Shown piece after piece: positions 35,480-53,303 of a DNA stretch of 64,000 nucleotides; the first letter of the stretch is position 1, and each line of letters begins with the position of its first letter. The notes under the pieces were generated by a model. The model was not told where the DNA came from and searched no databases. It saw nothing but the letters and a program-made list of their open reading frames with translations. The translations under genes were made by a program, and so were the position numbers. The stretch is from the NCBI RefSeq assembly GCF_002775205.1, contig NC_036454.1, forward strand, positions 3,465,382 through 3,529,381, written 5' to 3'. Source of the stretch: Xiphophorus maculatus. Taxonomy: Eukaryota > Chordata > Actinopteri > Cyprinodontiformes > Poeciliidae.

Positions 35480-35740
35480 GACTGTTCTATAGGATAGTCG
35501 ACAGGAAAAACTTCCCTTTAACAGGAAGACTTAAAAAAAAAAGAGCCAACACTGCACGAATTATTTAAATTCATTAATAGTCAACTTAAGCAATGTCTCC
35601 TATTGAGTATCCATGAAGCGACGGTCGACAGGAAAAACTTCAGTTTAGCAGGAAGACTACCAAAAGAAGAAGAAAAAAAAGCAAATACTGCGCCACTTAC
35701 TTAAGTTCAATAAAATAAAGTTAGTTACTTTAATACTTTA
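35480..35740. repeat. Tandem-like units with AACTTCCCTTTAACAGGAAGAC motif
   Basis: Two units of about 125 bp. GTCGACAGGAAAAACTTC occurs at about 35499 and 35627, with GCAATGTCTCCTATTGAG.ATCCATGAAG between. The same two-part unit recurs at 36530-36690 and 17715-17870 (GCAATGCCTCCTATTGGGAA). Origin unknown; non-coding. Confidence 0.6.
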
Positions 35741-36189
35741 ATCTTATGACCATAATTCTAACTGAGCCGTCTGGCATTTATTTGATTTCATGGATGTAAA
35801 ATTCTCAGAAATTTTGCATGGAGTCTGTATTTTTGCTCTTTTTTCCAGAACAACCTCAGCTTTCAGTATCTTATAGTTATTTAACATCTCTGTCTATTAA
35901 AAATTGTGACAAACATTTTAAAGAGAAAAACAAATAAAATCAGATTTTAAATTTAAAGGTTTATTGCTGAACAAGAACTTAAAATGACGGGGGCAAACAA
36001 TTTCAACTTAACTATATTACATAAATGCAGAGAAAAATGAAGCCTGGCCTCCAATTTACAAGTTTTTATTGCTGTTTTTATTCAATTATTTCAGGCGTTT
36101 TAATTTTTTGTGGTAGAGTCTAAAGCATTTCCTCTACAGATGGCATCAGAGTAAGTGTAAATCACTTTTTACCAAAAGTGATTTTTATT

Positions 36190-36510
36190 TCCATCCATCC
36201 ATGCCCCATCTAGCACCCTTAAGGTTGAGAGGGGTACTGGTACACATTTCCAGGGGTCAAAGAGCAAGAGGAAGGGTACACACTTGTTTTTTTTGTTTGT
36301 TTGTTTGTTTTTTTGCCCAAATCACTTTTGGTATGCCCTAAATAATATTTTTACCAAAAGTGATTTGGGCAACAAAAATTTATAAAAAAATAAATAAATC
36401 AGCCAATTGAGCGATTGGTGACCTGTCCAGTGTGTACCCTTCCTCTTGCCCTTTGACCCTTGGAGATATGTACCAGCACCCCTCTGAACATTAAGCGTGC
36501 TAGATCAAGT
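36190..36510. repeat. Hairpin-forming inverted repeat
   Basis: 36200-36285 is the reverse complement of about 36424-36508 (ATCTAGCACCCTTAAGGTTG against ...AACATTAAGCGTGCTAGAT, and GGGTCAAAGAGCAAGAGGAA against TTCCTCTTGCCCTTTGACCC). Arms are about 85 bp with a loop of about 140 bp that contains a second small palindrome (ATCACTTTTGG ... CCAAAAGTGAT). Likely a foldback MITE. Confidence 0.75.
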
Positions 36511-36519
36511 ACAAGAAGA

Positions 36520-37660
36520 ATTTCCAAAAAGAAGAACTTCCTTTCAGCAGGAAGACTTCCAAACAAAGCCAAAACTGAACCATTTATTTATATTTGATAA
36601 AAGTAAGTTGAAGCAATGCCTCCTATTGGGAATCAATGTGGTGACAGTGATGAGGAAAAAGTTCCCTTTAACAGGAAAACTTTCCAAAAAAGCTTCTCCA
36701 GAAGAAATGAAATCAAGATTAAATTTCAAGAGGCTGCATGTTTTGATGCAAAACTGGCTTTTGCATTTAAATTTAAATTGTTGAAGGTAAATGAAATTTG
36801 TTTCAGTTATGGACTTATTAAAGTATGGACCCAGACTTTGAAATATGTAGATTAAATTTAAAACTAAATATGAAGTAGATACAAAAAATAAAAATGGTGC
36901 GCATTTTCAAAAATAAACTATTTTCAACCAAAAGCATTTAATATACATCAAAAAGATAATCATCTTAATGCAGCTATACTATGTCAACATAGTCACATTC
37001 AATTATCACTAAGACTATATAGGTATGCCATGAAGTTTTATTATAGTAATTTACTAAGCTCAGTCCCTTCCTGCAGTCTCTGAACTGTATTTGCCAAATC
37101 CTTAGCAGCCATTTTTCTTTCACATCACAACTGATTTTCAACCATGAATACCACAGCACAAAAACCCCTAAAGACTAAATGATTTGCAACAGCAGAATCC
37201 TTCTCACCTCATGGACCTTACCGAGCTCCGCCCCCAACCGACCCACGTGACGCACGTCTCACAAGCAAAGCCTCGCGGCGCGCTGTTTCTATGTAAACAT
37301 GATTAGTGCATCATTTCTACCGGATTTTCACAATATATCAGCTACTACAATGAACAGAGGAACTAACAAGTTCATGTCATCATCTGGGAGGAGGTTACTG
37401 GTTTCTCAGTCACAAGCTGGTTGCAAACCTGAGGCCAGCAGGTGTCAGTCAGTTATGGCAGATCTGAAATTTGGTTAGATGACGTTAATATGAGAAGCTA
37501 CAGACTGATAGGAGGAACCAAAGAGCTCTGTAAAGGTAAAGGCAAATCTTCAGAAGCTAGGATATAATTAATTTAATTTCACATAATTACCGCGGTAGAA
37601 GCCATTTGTTGTCTATGAAATATATTTGTTCTTGTGGATAGTAGACTAAAGTAAATTAAG
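36520..37660. repeat. Segmental duplication, block c (derived copy)
   Basis: Copy of 17698-18841, including one 185-bp repeat unit at 37024-37208. Diverges after AGTAAATTAAG. Confidence 0.9.
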
Positions 37661-37664
37661 AATT

Positions 37665-38500
37665 TTCTAAATTAAGTATGACGCAGATTGTTTGTGGATG
37701 TTTGTCTGTTTTGATCAGCATTTTTGTTGTTTGTTTTGTTTGGTATTTGCACTTTGTAATGTTTTGGGGGTTTTTTGTTGTACCTCTTGGGCTGCCGTAA
37801 CTAATGAGGGCAGGCCCTTTAAAAGCTGGTAGAATCGTCGTGTCAATCAATGGCTTGAACTGTCAAGCTGAGTAGCATGAAGAAATCAACAATTAGTGTT
37901 CCCCAGTGAAAGCAGCGAGGTACGTTTTGTTTTGTTGTTTGTATTGTAAGTTTATGTTTGTATTTTAATATTTGTATATGTTTCAGTTTTCACGGTGACT
38001 GGTGACTGTGGTGATTCTGAATCACCCGAAGAAAATAAAAACGCTAAATTCACCCGTCGAGACTTTCTGGTTAATTCAACTGCTGGGGAGCTGCTACAGT
38101 TCTGTTTGATGTTTGTTGTGAATGACGTAAACTCACAAATGAACGAGGTAATTAGTCCAACGTTTAGAAACTACAGCGGCTGTAATGCGCCACAGCAAAG
38201 GTAAAATAACCCTAACAGGTGATCAATTCAAAACCACTCCTACCTTTTTACTCTCTCTCTCTCTGTGTAGTTTAAGCACACCTGTTACCGTGGCAACCGC
38301 CTGCGCCCCGCAAGACGAGCGAAGATTACGTTAAAAACATAACATTCAGTCCGTTACGATATCAAGTTTCCAGGCTTGATATTTATTTCTCGATTATTAA
38401 TCAGCGCTTCCCTGAACACAGCGATGGTTGATTGACTAGCTGTACTTGGTGCTAACGTGGCTAACACGAGTAACAGTTTAGTCCAAAGCCTTTTCTGCTA
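37665..38500. other. Intergenic stretch between duplication blocks
   Basis: Not present in the source copy. The short ORF at 37995-38204 has no recognisable domain, although it follows a pyrimidine/AG-like boundary. A (CT)n run lies at about 38254-38266. No supported gene. Confidence 0.35.
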
Positions 38501-38505
38501 AAATA

Positions 38506-39762
38506 AAATCTTTAGTGTATGTCAGATACAGACACATTGCATATTGATCTGTTTAGCTAACGTAAGACTGTGTAGCAGACAGGCTTCAAGGTGTAGAAGT
38601 TGTATCAGTTCTGCCATTATGCTGTACTTAGCTAACGGGAAGCTAAGTGTGTTTGTGAGACGGCCACGCACGTGACCACGTAGAATGGGCATCAGCCAAT
38701 GAAAAGCGGCTCCTCTGGTAAGGTCCATTGACTCTCAGCAGAGAATCAAACCAAAGCAGCAAAGCTTGGGCCAAAGAATTAGGCCTTCCACAGCATTAGC
38801 ATCAAACAGCGTTAGCATAGCAACAAACCCGCAGAAGACATGGCGCCGAACAGAACCTTGACTTAACTTGCCTTTGATGAGTCGGGCGGTTCCCCCAGGC
38901 AGCTTGAAGCGGTCCTCAGCTTCATTGTCGATCACCCAAGATATCATTATCGACCACCTGCTGGTTCCAGACGCCATTTTCTCCCTCAGATATTTCAGGG
39001 ACGCCAGCAGCCAAACAAACTGCCGCTGAAACGCCATGGTCGCTCGGTCGGTCGCTCCTCCTCCTCCGCTGCTCTGTTTAAACACAAAAAATTAGCTTCA
39101 ATAACTTCATCAGGGGCAAAACAAACAACTTTGAATAAAGTTTCCAAAAAATAACTTACCAAATAACCAACGCAGATATTTCAAACATGGCGCTTCCGCG
39201 GCCTACTCGCCCTCAGTATCGTATTCTCAGCAGGTCATGGCATCATAGCAACGGAGACGATTTCAGGCAGAGCCGCGAAAGTTTGGAGTTATTTAGGCTG
39301 GGAGTCCAAGAGAACTCGGCTTCTTAGGCGATTAGAAAAGATCATTTTCAATCCGAGTTCCAAAGTTTATGAATATCAGACAGCTGGTTTGATGCGTCTT
39401 TTTTTTTTATGATGACCTTGATGCTAAACCAAATTTCTATCAAGCAGGACGCATGCGCCTCACGCTCATAAATTACAAATATGGCGCCATTCGGCTTGGT
39501 TGCCAGATTTGAGATTTTCCAACCCAAGCACTGGACCTTACCACAGGGGCCGCTTTTCATTGGCTGATGCCCATTCTACGTAGTAGCGTGGCTACAGCGT
39601 GCGTGGCCGTCTAACACACACGCTCTTCCCGTTAGCTAAGTACAGCATAAAGGCAGAACTGATACAACTTCTACACCTTGAAGCCTGTCTGCTACACAGT
39701 CTTACGTTAGCTAAACAGATCAATATGCAATGTGTCTGTATCTGACATACACTAAAGATTTA
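38506..39762. mobile_element. Long inverted-repeat (foldback) structure enclosing duplication blocks d/e
   Basis: 38506-38727 is the reverse complement of 39533-39762 with few differences. Landmarks are CTTTAGTGTATGTCAGATAC, CAGGCTTCAAGGTGTAGAAG and ATGGGCATCAGCCAATGAAA. The 0.8-kb loop (38728-39532) is the copy of 19029-19522 plus 23110-23745. The arms are absent from the source copy. Either a foldback transposon carrying the loop or an inverted duplication formed around it. Confidence 0.75.
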
Positions 39763-41920
39763 TGACTCTTATGGAGAGTGAAGAATGCCAAATGACAAAA
39801 AGTAAATTATTAAATAATTATTTAAATGTATAATTAATTTGTTAAAACTCTTCACTCCACATATATTCTGGATCGTTTGATCCACAAAGTTATGTTTATG
39901 GATAGCATAAGTTTATACATAAACTGCTTATTAAAAAAAAGTACAATCAATCCTTCTGAAATACATTTTTCTGTATTTGTAATTAGTTTACATAAATATA
40001 AGTCAGCAGATCTTAATTAAATGTTCAGTTTGGTTTTAGTCTCAATGCAAATCATGAACTTCCTGTAGTTCTGATGTTTGTGAACTAACTAAACTTTATT
40101 TCCTGGTCAGGATTTAGCGTTTTGCTGATCTTTACCCACTTCAGCTATGAAACAAAGACGCTCGGCCTTCAGTGAAACCAGTCAGATCCATTTTTCTGTC
40201 GACAGCATCTCTGCATCCTGGGACGATTACAGCCGATTTATATCCGAGGGTTTGAGTCCAGTTTGGTGCATCTGGTGAGGCGGGCAGCAGCAAACTGTGT
40301 TGCAGTCTCTCAGAAAGTGGGAGCTGACAGAGATTAAACCTATTTAATTAAATACATTTCAAAATGTGTACTTTAGTACCTTTACTGGGATAAAACAGTC
40401 CAACCTGTACTTTTAATAAAATATTTTTTCATACTAGTATCTGTGCATCTAGTTCAGTAGAGAAAGTGAGTAGTTTTGAGACCTCTGTTTATAATGTATG
40501 GGCAAGCCAAACAACTTCCGGTAAACTTAACTCCAAATTAAATATTTAATTTGGGAGACAATTAAAGATTTATTCAGGAATATTTAGTTTGCAAACTAAA
40601 TAACTAGCTTCCCAACTACTATCCAAATGGAAGCTAACTACTACCTAACTTTCAAATATTGAATTTAACATATTTGAAATTCAGTATTTCAAATTTTCAA
40701 TTAAACTTTTTTTTTTTTTATTTAAAATTTAAATTTTTTTATAAACATTTTCCCTAGTTGGTGAAATGATATACTAGTGGAACTGGTACTTTTCCCCCCT
40801 GATATTAATAAATTGTTTATTTTGAAAAAGCTCCTATATCTTCCTGAAAAGTTATTTCTAAACTAGTTTTATCTTATTTCCGGTTTACTAAGATTTGCAT
40901 TAGGAACTGGACCAGAGATACTTGGTTTTGGGTTTTTTGCTGTATGTCATAACCTCTTTTTTTCTTTGTCTTGCTCCATTGTTTGCACATCTTTCACTCC
41001 CAGACTTGTGTAAACTTTCTTTTTAGATTATTTGCTCTGCTAGCCGCCTTTTGTAAACTTTATCTCGCGCTTCACTTCATGAGCGTCTTACAGGAAGTGA
41101 AAACATTTACTGAGAAAAAAATACCCATGATGCAAAAACGGGTTTGTTTCAGGAGAAATAAGGTCTTCTTGTTTCTGACTGAGTAATAATTGTCAGTTCG
41201 TCTTTGAGCCAAAATCCCAAAGTTGTTTGTTTTTCCAACTTAAAAGACAAAATATACTTCTTGTGACTTTTAAAAAAATCTGCACAACAAACATGCAATA
41301 TTTTAATAAAACAAAGTGGCAGGTTTTGTTTATTTTGTATAAATACAAGGCTAACATTTTTCTAACTTTTTAGGTTTTTATTTTATTTGATATAGAAATT
41401 ATTTTAACAATGGGAACTTTCTTTAAAAAGAAACCCTATTACTAAAGTTTAATACAAGAATTAATGTGCTTTAGTCTTCATTTTTTAAATAAAAAGTCAT
41501 TGGATGTTTATAGCTCTACTTACTGTGAAATTAAGATTAAAATCTGTTAAATTTGTCACTGAAATTTGGCAAAAGTTCCCACTGAGGTCAAATTTGTAGT
41601 ATTCTTGTACTGCAGTCAGGAGCTGCATAGAAGTTGTTCCAAGGGCCATAAAGGGCCCCTGCGCCACAGTTTGGACACCCCTGATCTTATGAGACTTGAA
41701 TCTGCAAAATGATGACAACACCGATTACATCTTCATAGAATCCGTTTGGTTTATTTAAAATATTTTTTTCCAAACATTTTTTATTTCACAAGATAAAATC
41801 ATCACTTTTGGTTCATATGATATATTTGGTCATTTGCATATTTAAAATGAATATTTTGGCTGATTAAGGCAGTTCTATGTAAACTGAAGGGTAAAGTCTT
41901 CATTTCTGGTTTACTCCAGT
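39763..41920. other. AT-rich intergenic stretch with one MITE
   Basis: No gene recognised. Contains a degraded CACTGCAAAA-family MITE arm at about 40765-40945 (ACTGGTACTTTTC, GATATTAATAAATTG, GTTTTATCTTATTTC). Otherwise low-complexity AT-rich sequence. Confidence 0.45.
40765..40945. mobile_element. Palindromic MITE, CACTGCAAAA family, partial copy 9
   Basis: Right half only: AGTGGAACTGGTACTTTTC through AGATACTTGGTTTTGGGTTT. No left arm seen. Confidence 0.55.
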
Positions 41921-41928
41921 GATTTCAG

Positions 41929-41934
41929 TTTATT
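41929..41934 (-). terminator. Candidate polyadenylation signal of the FBP1-type gene
   Basis: AATAAA on the minus strand about 145 bp after the FBP1-type stop codon, a typical 3' UTR distance. Confidence 0.45.
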
Positions 41935-42077
41935 TTCCTGAAGCTTATGAACAACTCAAACATCGTGAGTTTGACTCATTAAAACCCGTTTTCACAGAGA
42001 AAATCTCCCAAATCCTTTTGGTCACAAAGAAAGGCACCACAGGTTTCTGTGCTTGCAGCGCGTCGGCGCCGCCCACC

Positions 42078-47654
<5,577 letters not shown>

Positions 47655-48180
47655 GGTGGCAGGCGGTCCTCCTGTGGTCCGGGAGCAGAAGTTGGAGGAA
47701 ACGCTGCAGGACTTAAATGCGCTGCGAGGCGGAACCAGGCGGAGGGAGTGAGAGATGCGGGGCCAATCCGGGGCTGCGTGAGAGGTGTGGCCGCGGTGGG
47801 AACACTAATCCGCATTGTGCAAAACTTTCTGGAAGTCACAAACTGATAAACTATCAGCAGAGGAGTGTGACTGGAACAAAAGAAGCAGTGCAAGAGTCTT
47901 TTGCAAGAGAAGCTGCAGGATGAAATTTATACAAAAATGTGTGTGTGTTTAAAAAAAACTTTTTCCTTTCACATATTTATTAACATTGTCAGTATAATAC
48001 CAGACAGATAATCTGTGAAAAGCTCGATCTCCTCCACCCTGTGCTACAATTGCCATCTAAAACAACCAATCAGAGACAGGAGGAGGGCCTTAGCGCTGTC
48101 AGTCATCCTAGTGTACACTGCTAAATGTGCTGCTGGGAGAAACAATTTAACATTACAGGAAAAGCGTTCATCTGCCTTCA
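47655..48180. promoter_or_regulatory. 5' flank of the FBP1-type gene
   Basis: GC-rich from 47655 to about 47820, consistent with promoter and 5' UTR on the minus strand. A TTTAA-type AT box lies near 47714. No firm core element. A fragment like 53340-53440 (CCAATCAGAGACAGGAGG) lies at 48005-48120. Confidence 0.35.
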
Positions 48181-48184
48181 TCTG

Positions 48185-48480
48185 TGGCCAGAGTTGGGTA
48201 GTAACCAGTTACATTTACGTAACTTCTTTGAAAAATGTACTGCTAGAAATATTTTACTACACTGTACTTTTTACTTTTACCTGAGTAATCTTATTATCAA
48301 ATATCTCTACTTTTACTAGCGTGAAATTTCTGGATTTTTAAACATGTTTTTACCGAAATTCACCAGAAACAGACCTGCAGTTTTTGTTAAAGCTTCCTAA
48401 GTTTTATACTGGAAGAAAATCTTTTGAATGAACAGCAGAGGAAATAGTAAAACAATCCCAATTTATTGAGCCAATAATTC
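48185..48480 (+). repeat. Teleost interspersed repeat, GTAACT family, copy 2 (truncated)
   Basis: CAGAGTTGGGTAGTAACCAG through CTGTACTTTTTACTTTTACC; 3' part lost. Confidence 0.6.
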
Positions 48481-48734
48481 AAATTTCTTATTTTGCTAAG
48501 AAGTTTATTATGATAAATGATAAATGATAAACGATACGATAAATTCCCACTGCTGGGCTCTTCAGACTTTCCACAACGGCTCTTGATAAATTTGGTTAAA
48601 AATGGTAAAGAGTCAATAAATGTTTTTAAATATAAACATTTAAACTGCGCATAGTAGGAATTTTTCAGCTGGAATAATTGCACAAGATTTCACCACAGAA
48701 TAGCAGTAAAAGTACCAGTAACATCATTTAAATC

Positions 48735-49385
48735 GGGAATGTTAAACTCATTTTCATGTGACAGAACGTGATATAACGACCCCAAACTGTTAAAATATTA
48801 TTAAATAATTGTCTCTACATTCAATGAGTATTTCTTAAAGTTAAAAAATATTGATCATATTTTCACATTCATGTAAGTTGCTATTACACAGATTGTAGCA
48901 TTCAGTCAATTTTGAGAAGGCCAACTGATGGTTGAATTATGATTTATTAAAGTCATAATAAATCACAATTTTCATCAACATAAAAGTTAGACAAGAACAA
49001 TTGATAATAGTTATGGTTGTTTTCACCATCCGTTGTTATTATGCATCCATTATATACATTTTTTCCATTAATACAAGCAGTCAGATTTTTCTGTCAGCAT
49101 TTCAAGTTACTCAATAAACCTCAATCCCAGTTACTCACCTTGTTCTCTTATTGGCTGAAGATAATATTGAGTTGCTTCTTGTCCTTTTTCTGTTTATTGC
49201 AGTTAATCTTTGCAGACAGAACAGTATTCCACTACCATAGCTTCTTTAAGGAAGTTACCAAATTAAAAGCATATAACAATAAACACAGGTAACTTTACTC
49301 AGTTGGCCTTTACAAGTCTGTAGGGCCATGTAAAAAGACATGGCGGGCCAGATTTGGCCCCTGGACCATAAGTTTGACACGTGAT
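48735..49385 (-). mobile_element. Possible hAT-like relic with GGGCCAGATTTGGCCCC end
   Basis: One end carries GGGCCAGATTTGGCCCCTGG ... AAGTTTGACACG, the inverse of the end at 54043 (GGGGGCCAAATCTGGCCCACC). The other end has GTTAAACTCATTTTCATG near 48738. Highly decayed; limits uncertain. Confidence 0.4.
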
Positions 49386-50379
49386 CAAACAAACTCTAAA
49401 ATCCAACCTTAGAAAATTCAAAATGCATCCCAATCAACCCAGCCTTTCTGTAAATGTCATTTCCCCCCTACCAGTTCCGGCCCACAGTTAAATTTGAACA
49501 TACTCCATAAAAACAAAACAACAAAAAAACTTAAATAACACGAAGTGATTTTTGACGTTAGTACAAAATCACAATTTAAAATGTTGGGGAAAGGATAAAT
49601 GCTAGCATAGTTACAACAAGTTGTTCAAGTCATTGTGTTTTCAAGTTTTACCTTCGTGAAACGAAGTTGAAATAAAATCTACACAAGATGGCGCCCTTCA
49701 TCCAGTTCACTTCAGTTTGGAACCATCTGCTTTTGAGGCTTTAGTAATCTGAATTCAGAATTTATCACTAATATAACCAGCATATAATGTTTTATGTATG
49801 TGAACCTAGGCAACATTTACTTGAATGGGATGTTTTTTTATTATTATTTTTATGGGATAAAGGGAAAAAAACTGTAAAATTAGTTTCAGGAGGGAATTAG
49901 TCCGGGTCAGGAACATATATAAACATTGATATCACTCCGCCAAAAATTATCCGTTCGAACTTGGAAATAAGTTTAACGTTCTGGGGACTATATTACATTG
50001 CGGAGGAGAAACGTATCCTACGGTAGCCTTGTTGCCAGGTAATCGAAAGTTGTGAAAAGTCATTTTCTTTGGTTTGTTCAATACAATTGTGTTTTTGTTT
50101 CACAAAATGTATTACATTGTCTGTTAAACAACAATATCTCGCACAGGAGTTAAGTTAGCTTAAACATTACAAGTTATCGAAAGAAACGCATCACTTGGTT
50201 GACGCGGAGTTATTTAGCAGTTAAACCGGGGGGGGGGGTAGTAGTGAATAGTCCACTGAAGCTCTTCATTACTTCATGGCCCAGTCAGTAAAAGTAGGCC
50301 ATGCTGTCGACAGGTAAGCTACACCTGCGTTACTGACTGACTGACCTTCATTACGCCCATCGTACTCAGCCGAGCGGCC

Positions 50380-50630
50380 ACTGCGCATGAGCGTGGCTCA
50401 CCTCGCTTCTGAGCCGACCGACCGGAGCGGACAGTACAAAGAAGCTGCTGGTTCTGCTGCAGACGGGATCCAGACCCACCGGGATAAACTTTAACTTTAG
50501 TTCGGGTTTGTAGGAATTTATTGTTCCGTCCATTGAGGAGCTGGTGCTTAAAAACGGCCGGAGGAGTTAGCGAGGAGTTGAATTCAATCCGAAGAAGAAG
50601 AGCAGCAGCCTGGGAGACACTTGGCGTCTG
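50380..50630 (+). promoter_or_regulatory. GC-rich promoter and non-coding first exon of a rightward gene
   Basis: A CpG-richer island in an AT-rich setting. CACTGCGCATGAGCG near 50380 resembles an NRF1 site. Purine-rich exon-like sequence runs to 50630, where a strong donor GTGAGT follows (GCGTCTG|GTGAGT). No ATG-initiated long ORF precedes the donor, so coding would start in a later exon beyond the window. Vertebrate gene order (cathepsin L near DAPK1) makes dapk1 a candidate, but no coding sequence here supports it. Confidence 0.5.
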
Positions 50631-52029
50631 GTGAGTTGAAGTCGATTTATTTTGGTGAATGCAAGTTAATTTTTGAAATTTAAGGCTGTGTTGTCGTGTT
50701 TTAGTCTGCGACTACTTTGGTTTAATTACATTAAAGTTCAATTTCTGGTCAAAGTGGTCGTGCTGCGAGCAGAGCAGACAATCTCATGAAGCGCTGCTGC
50801 GGGTTAAGCAGGATTATGTTTAAAGTCATATGGTGTTTGTCGCTGATTGAACAAATTATCCTGCAGGTGCCATGCAAATGTTTTCCAGGTACGGCTCAAT
50901 GGGCTGGACTTTGAGCTGCAAAGGCAGGAAACTCGTCTTTACTCCTTGGAGAGACACGTTTTTGGATTTTCTCTCTAGAGATGCACCGATCGGGTTTTTT
51001 TTTCTGGTACCGATTTCCAGTCTAACCAACTAAAACCGATTCTGAAATTTTTTTTTCTCCATTTTAATTATTTTGTAAAGATCACAACAAATGAAAGTGG
51101 CATGAATTTCTTGCAGTGTGTTAACATTTAGTTAATGCATGTATGGAGGGTGAAAAGGGACTAAATTTTATAAATACACCTTTTAAATCATTCATTAAAA
51201 GTACCAACTAACACGTGTTTAAATAATGTGTTTAATGGACAGTTTATTAAATATGTCACTTAATCATTAAAATGCAAGCTTATAATAACTAGTACAGATA
51301 ATTAACTCGCCCATCAAAGTCGACTTTAACAGATGATTTCATGGTGACCCAGGAACAGGAACTATGAAATATTTCCTGTTCCTATAAATATGCATTAATA
51401 AATGCATATTTTATTAATTATAATTGTTTCCATAAAGTACTAAAACATTTATTTATTTTATAGTACATTAATCAATGATATATTTATGTAATTTTGCCCC
51501 TTCTGGCTTCCATAGAGGGCGTTTTAAACAGAAAAGTAGCTAAATTATTGGAACATTTTTATTTTTTAAATGTTTTTGGTTCTCGTACATTGAAATAAGC
51601 AAAAAATGTCAAACACCAACTAAATATGTAATTATTTGAGCTCTTTTTATGCCGAATAGCATAGTTTTTGTAGTTCAACTTGAATTTTATTGCACAGTGA
51701 AATACCTTTACTATATGATACATATTTTGCCAATTTTAAACCAAAAATGTGTTCGCTTTGCATTGTTTCTTAAAGGAAACATTTGTATGTAAATCCTGAA
51801 TTTAAGGTATGAACAACTTTATGTACTTCTGTATGAAATCAGTTCATACTTATTTACTTAATTTTAAATCCAAGTGAAAATGAAGGAACTTAAATAAGTA
51901 GATCAAAGTCTTGTTTGTTGTTTTGTAGACTGAAAATGTTAAGTTTTTAGTTTTGATGCATCTTGTCATTTTGATCTCTGGCTTATTGATTCTTTGCTCT
52001 TAAGTACACAGGGGTTCTAATTTAATCAG

Positions 52030-52580
52030 CTTGGTAGTAACTAGTTACATTTACTCTATTACGTTTACTTGAGTATCCTTTTTGAAAAAATATATTTTTA
52101 GGATTATTCTACTATGCTGTACTTTTTACTTTTACTTCAGTAATTTTATGATGAATTATTTCTGCTCTTGTTTGAGTAAAAAAAAATTATTTTCTACCCA
52201 CTGAGTGAAAAACAAACATGTTTTAACCAAAAATCTACCAGACACACACCTGCAGTTTCTGTTAGTTTTTTATTATGGAAGCTGAGTTGGTAAAAATTAC
52301 TTTTGCCTGATTTTGTTATTTTTTTGTTATGAATTATTTTCATTTTGCTGTTTTAAAATACCAAAATGTCCACTGGACTATATATTTTGGTCTGTGTGAT
52401 GATGATGTAATTTTTAAATATTAAATGACTGATTAGTACTTGAGTAGATTTTTTTTTTACCAAATACATTTTTACTCTTGAGTAATTTCTTGGACGGCTA
52501 CTTTTTACTTTTACTTGAGTAAAAACATGTTGGAAGTAGTGCTACTCTTACTTATTACGTATAATTTGTGTTTTCTCTAC
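52030..52580 (+). repeat. Teleost interspersed repeat, GTAACT family, copy 3
   Basis: Full-length-looking copy: TGGTAGTAACTAGTTACATT at left, TTTACTTGAGTAAAAACATG near the end, and CTCTACCTCTAG at right. Same order of motifs as 46590-47113. Confidence 0.65.
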
Positions 52581-52641
52581 CTCTAGTGATTTAATGTTGT
52601 CATTTTTAATCCTGAATGTCTTAAAAACCACAATCAGTTCT

Positions 52642-52985
52642 CACCTGAAGCCCAAAGAATGCCAACGTTTCTTTTCTTTCAGCGCTCTCGTTTTCTCTGC
52701 CTCCTCCTCACATTCTTTGATACAGTGCAGTGATTGACCCTCGTACAAAAGCTCCTTTATGGGGCGCTGAAGGCGACTGTCATCGACTTTAAAATGTTGC
52801 ACATGGCTGTAAAGGAAGCTGCGGCTGCTCGTATCTCTCCAGCGAGCTGCTCGTCTCTCTGACAGCGGTTGTGACGCAGACCTTGATGGTGGTCTCCATT
52901 GTTCTGCTGGACCGCTGGGGTCAACCAAAGGGCTCCTCATCTCCTCTCCAGCTCAGAAGCTTTCCCACTTTTCTCCTTCAGGGAT
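52642..52985 (-). CDS. Candidate first coding exon on the minus strand, unrecognised product
   Basis: An ATG at 52940 opens 99 codons. Around the terminal stop the sequence reads GGCTTCAG|GTGAGAAC, a good splice donor, so the reading frame may continue in another exon to the left. Composition is GC-richer than the surroundings. The C-terminal half (RPIKELLYEGQSLHCIKECE, then EEAEKTRALKEKKRWHSLGF) looks like real helical protein rather than translated repeat. I do not recognise it. It could be the 5' exon of an antisense gene, a retrocopy fragment or chance. Confidence 0.3.
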
Positions 52986-53303
52986 GATCCTCTGAATTGA
53001 TATGGGAGCGGGGGAGAATATGCGCATTGTGAAAGCGGACTAAAGGAATTCTGCGGCTTTCAATGTGCCGCTGTTGGCATCTACCTGAACTCGATTCTCG
53101 ACACCAGAGAATAAGAAGCGCAGATTTCCAGCAGAGCTTTTATCTCTGAGGCTTAAAGCATTCTTTCAGCATAAAAGTGGCTTTGGTTACTGAGCTGACA
53201 TTTTGTTTGTTTTCATCATCCACTTCTGTTCTTGTGTTAAACTGATCTGCAGTCAAATTTGGGAAACAAAATCTTAACTTTATGAGTATTAATTTTTATT
53301 CTG

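Noticed and set aside
37995..38204. 69-codon ORF between duplication blocks
   Set aside because: No recognisable domain, homologous copy or splice support; composition like its surroundings.
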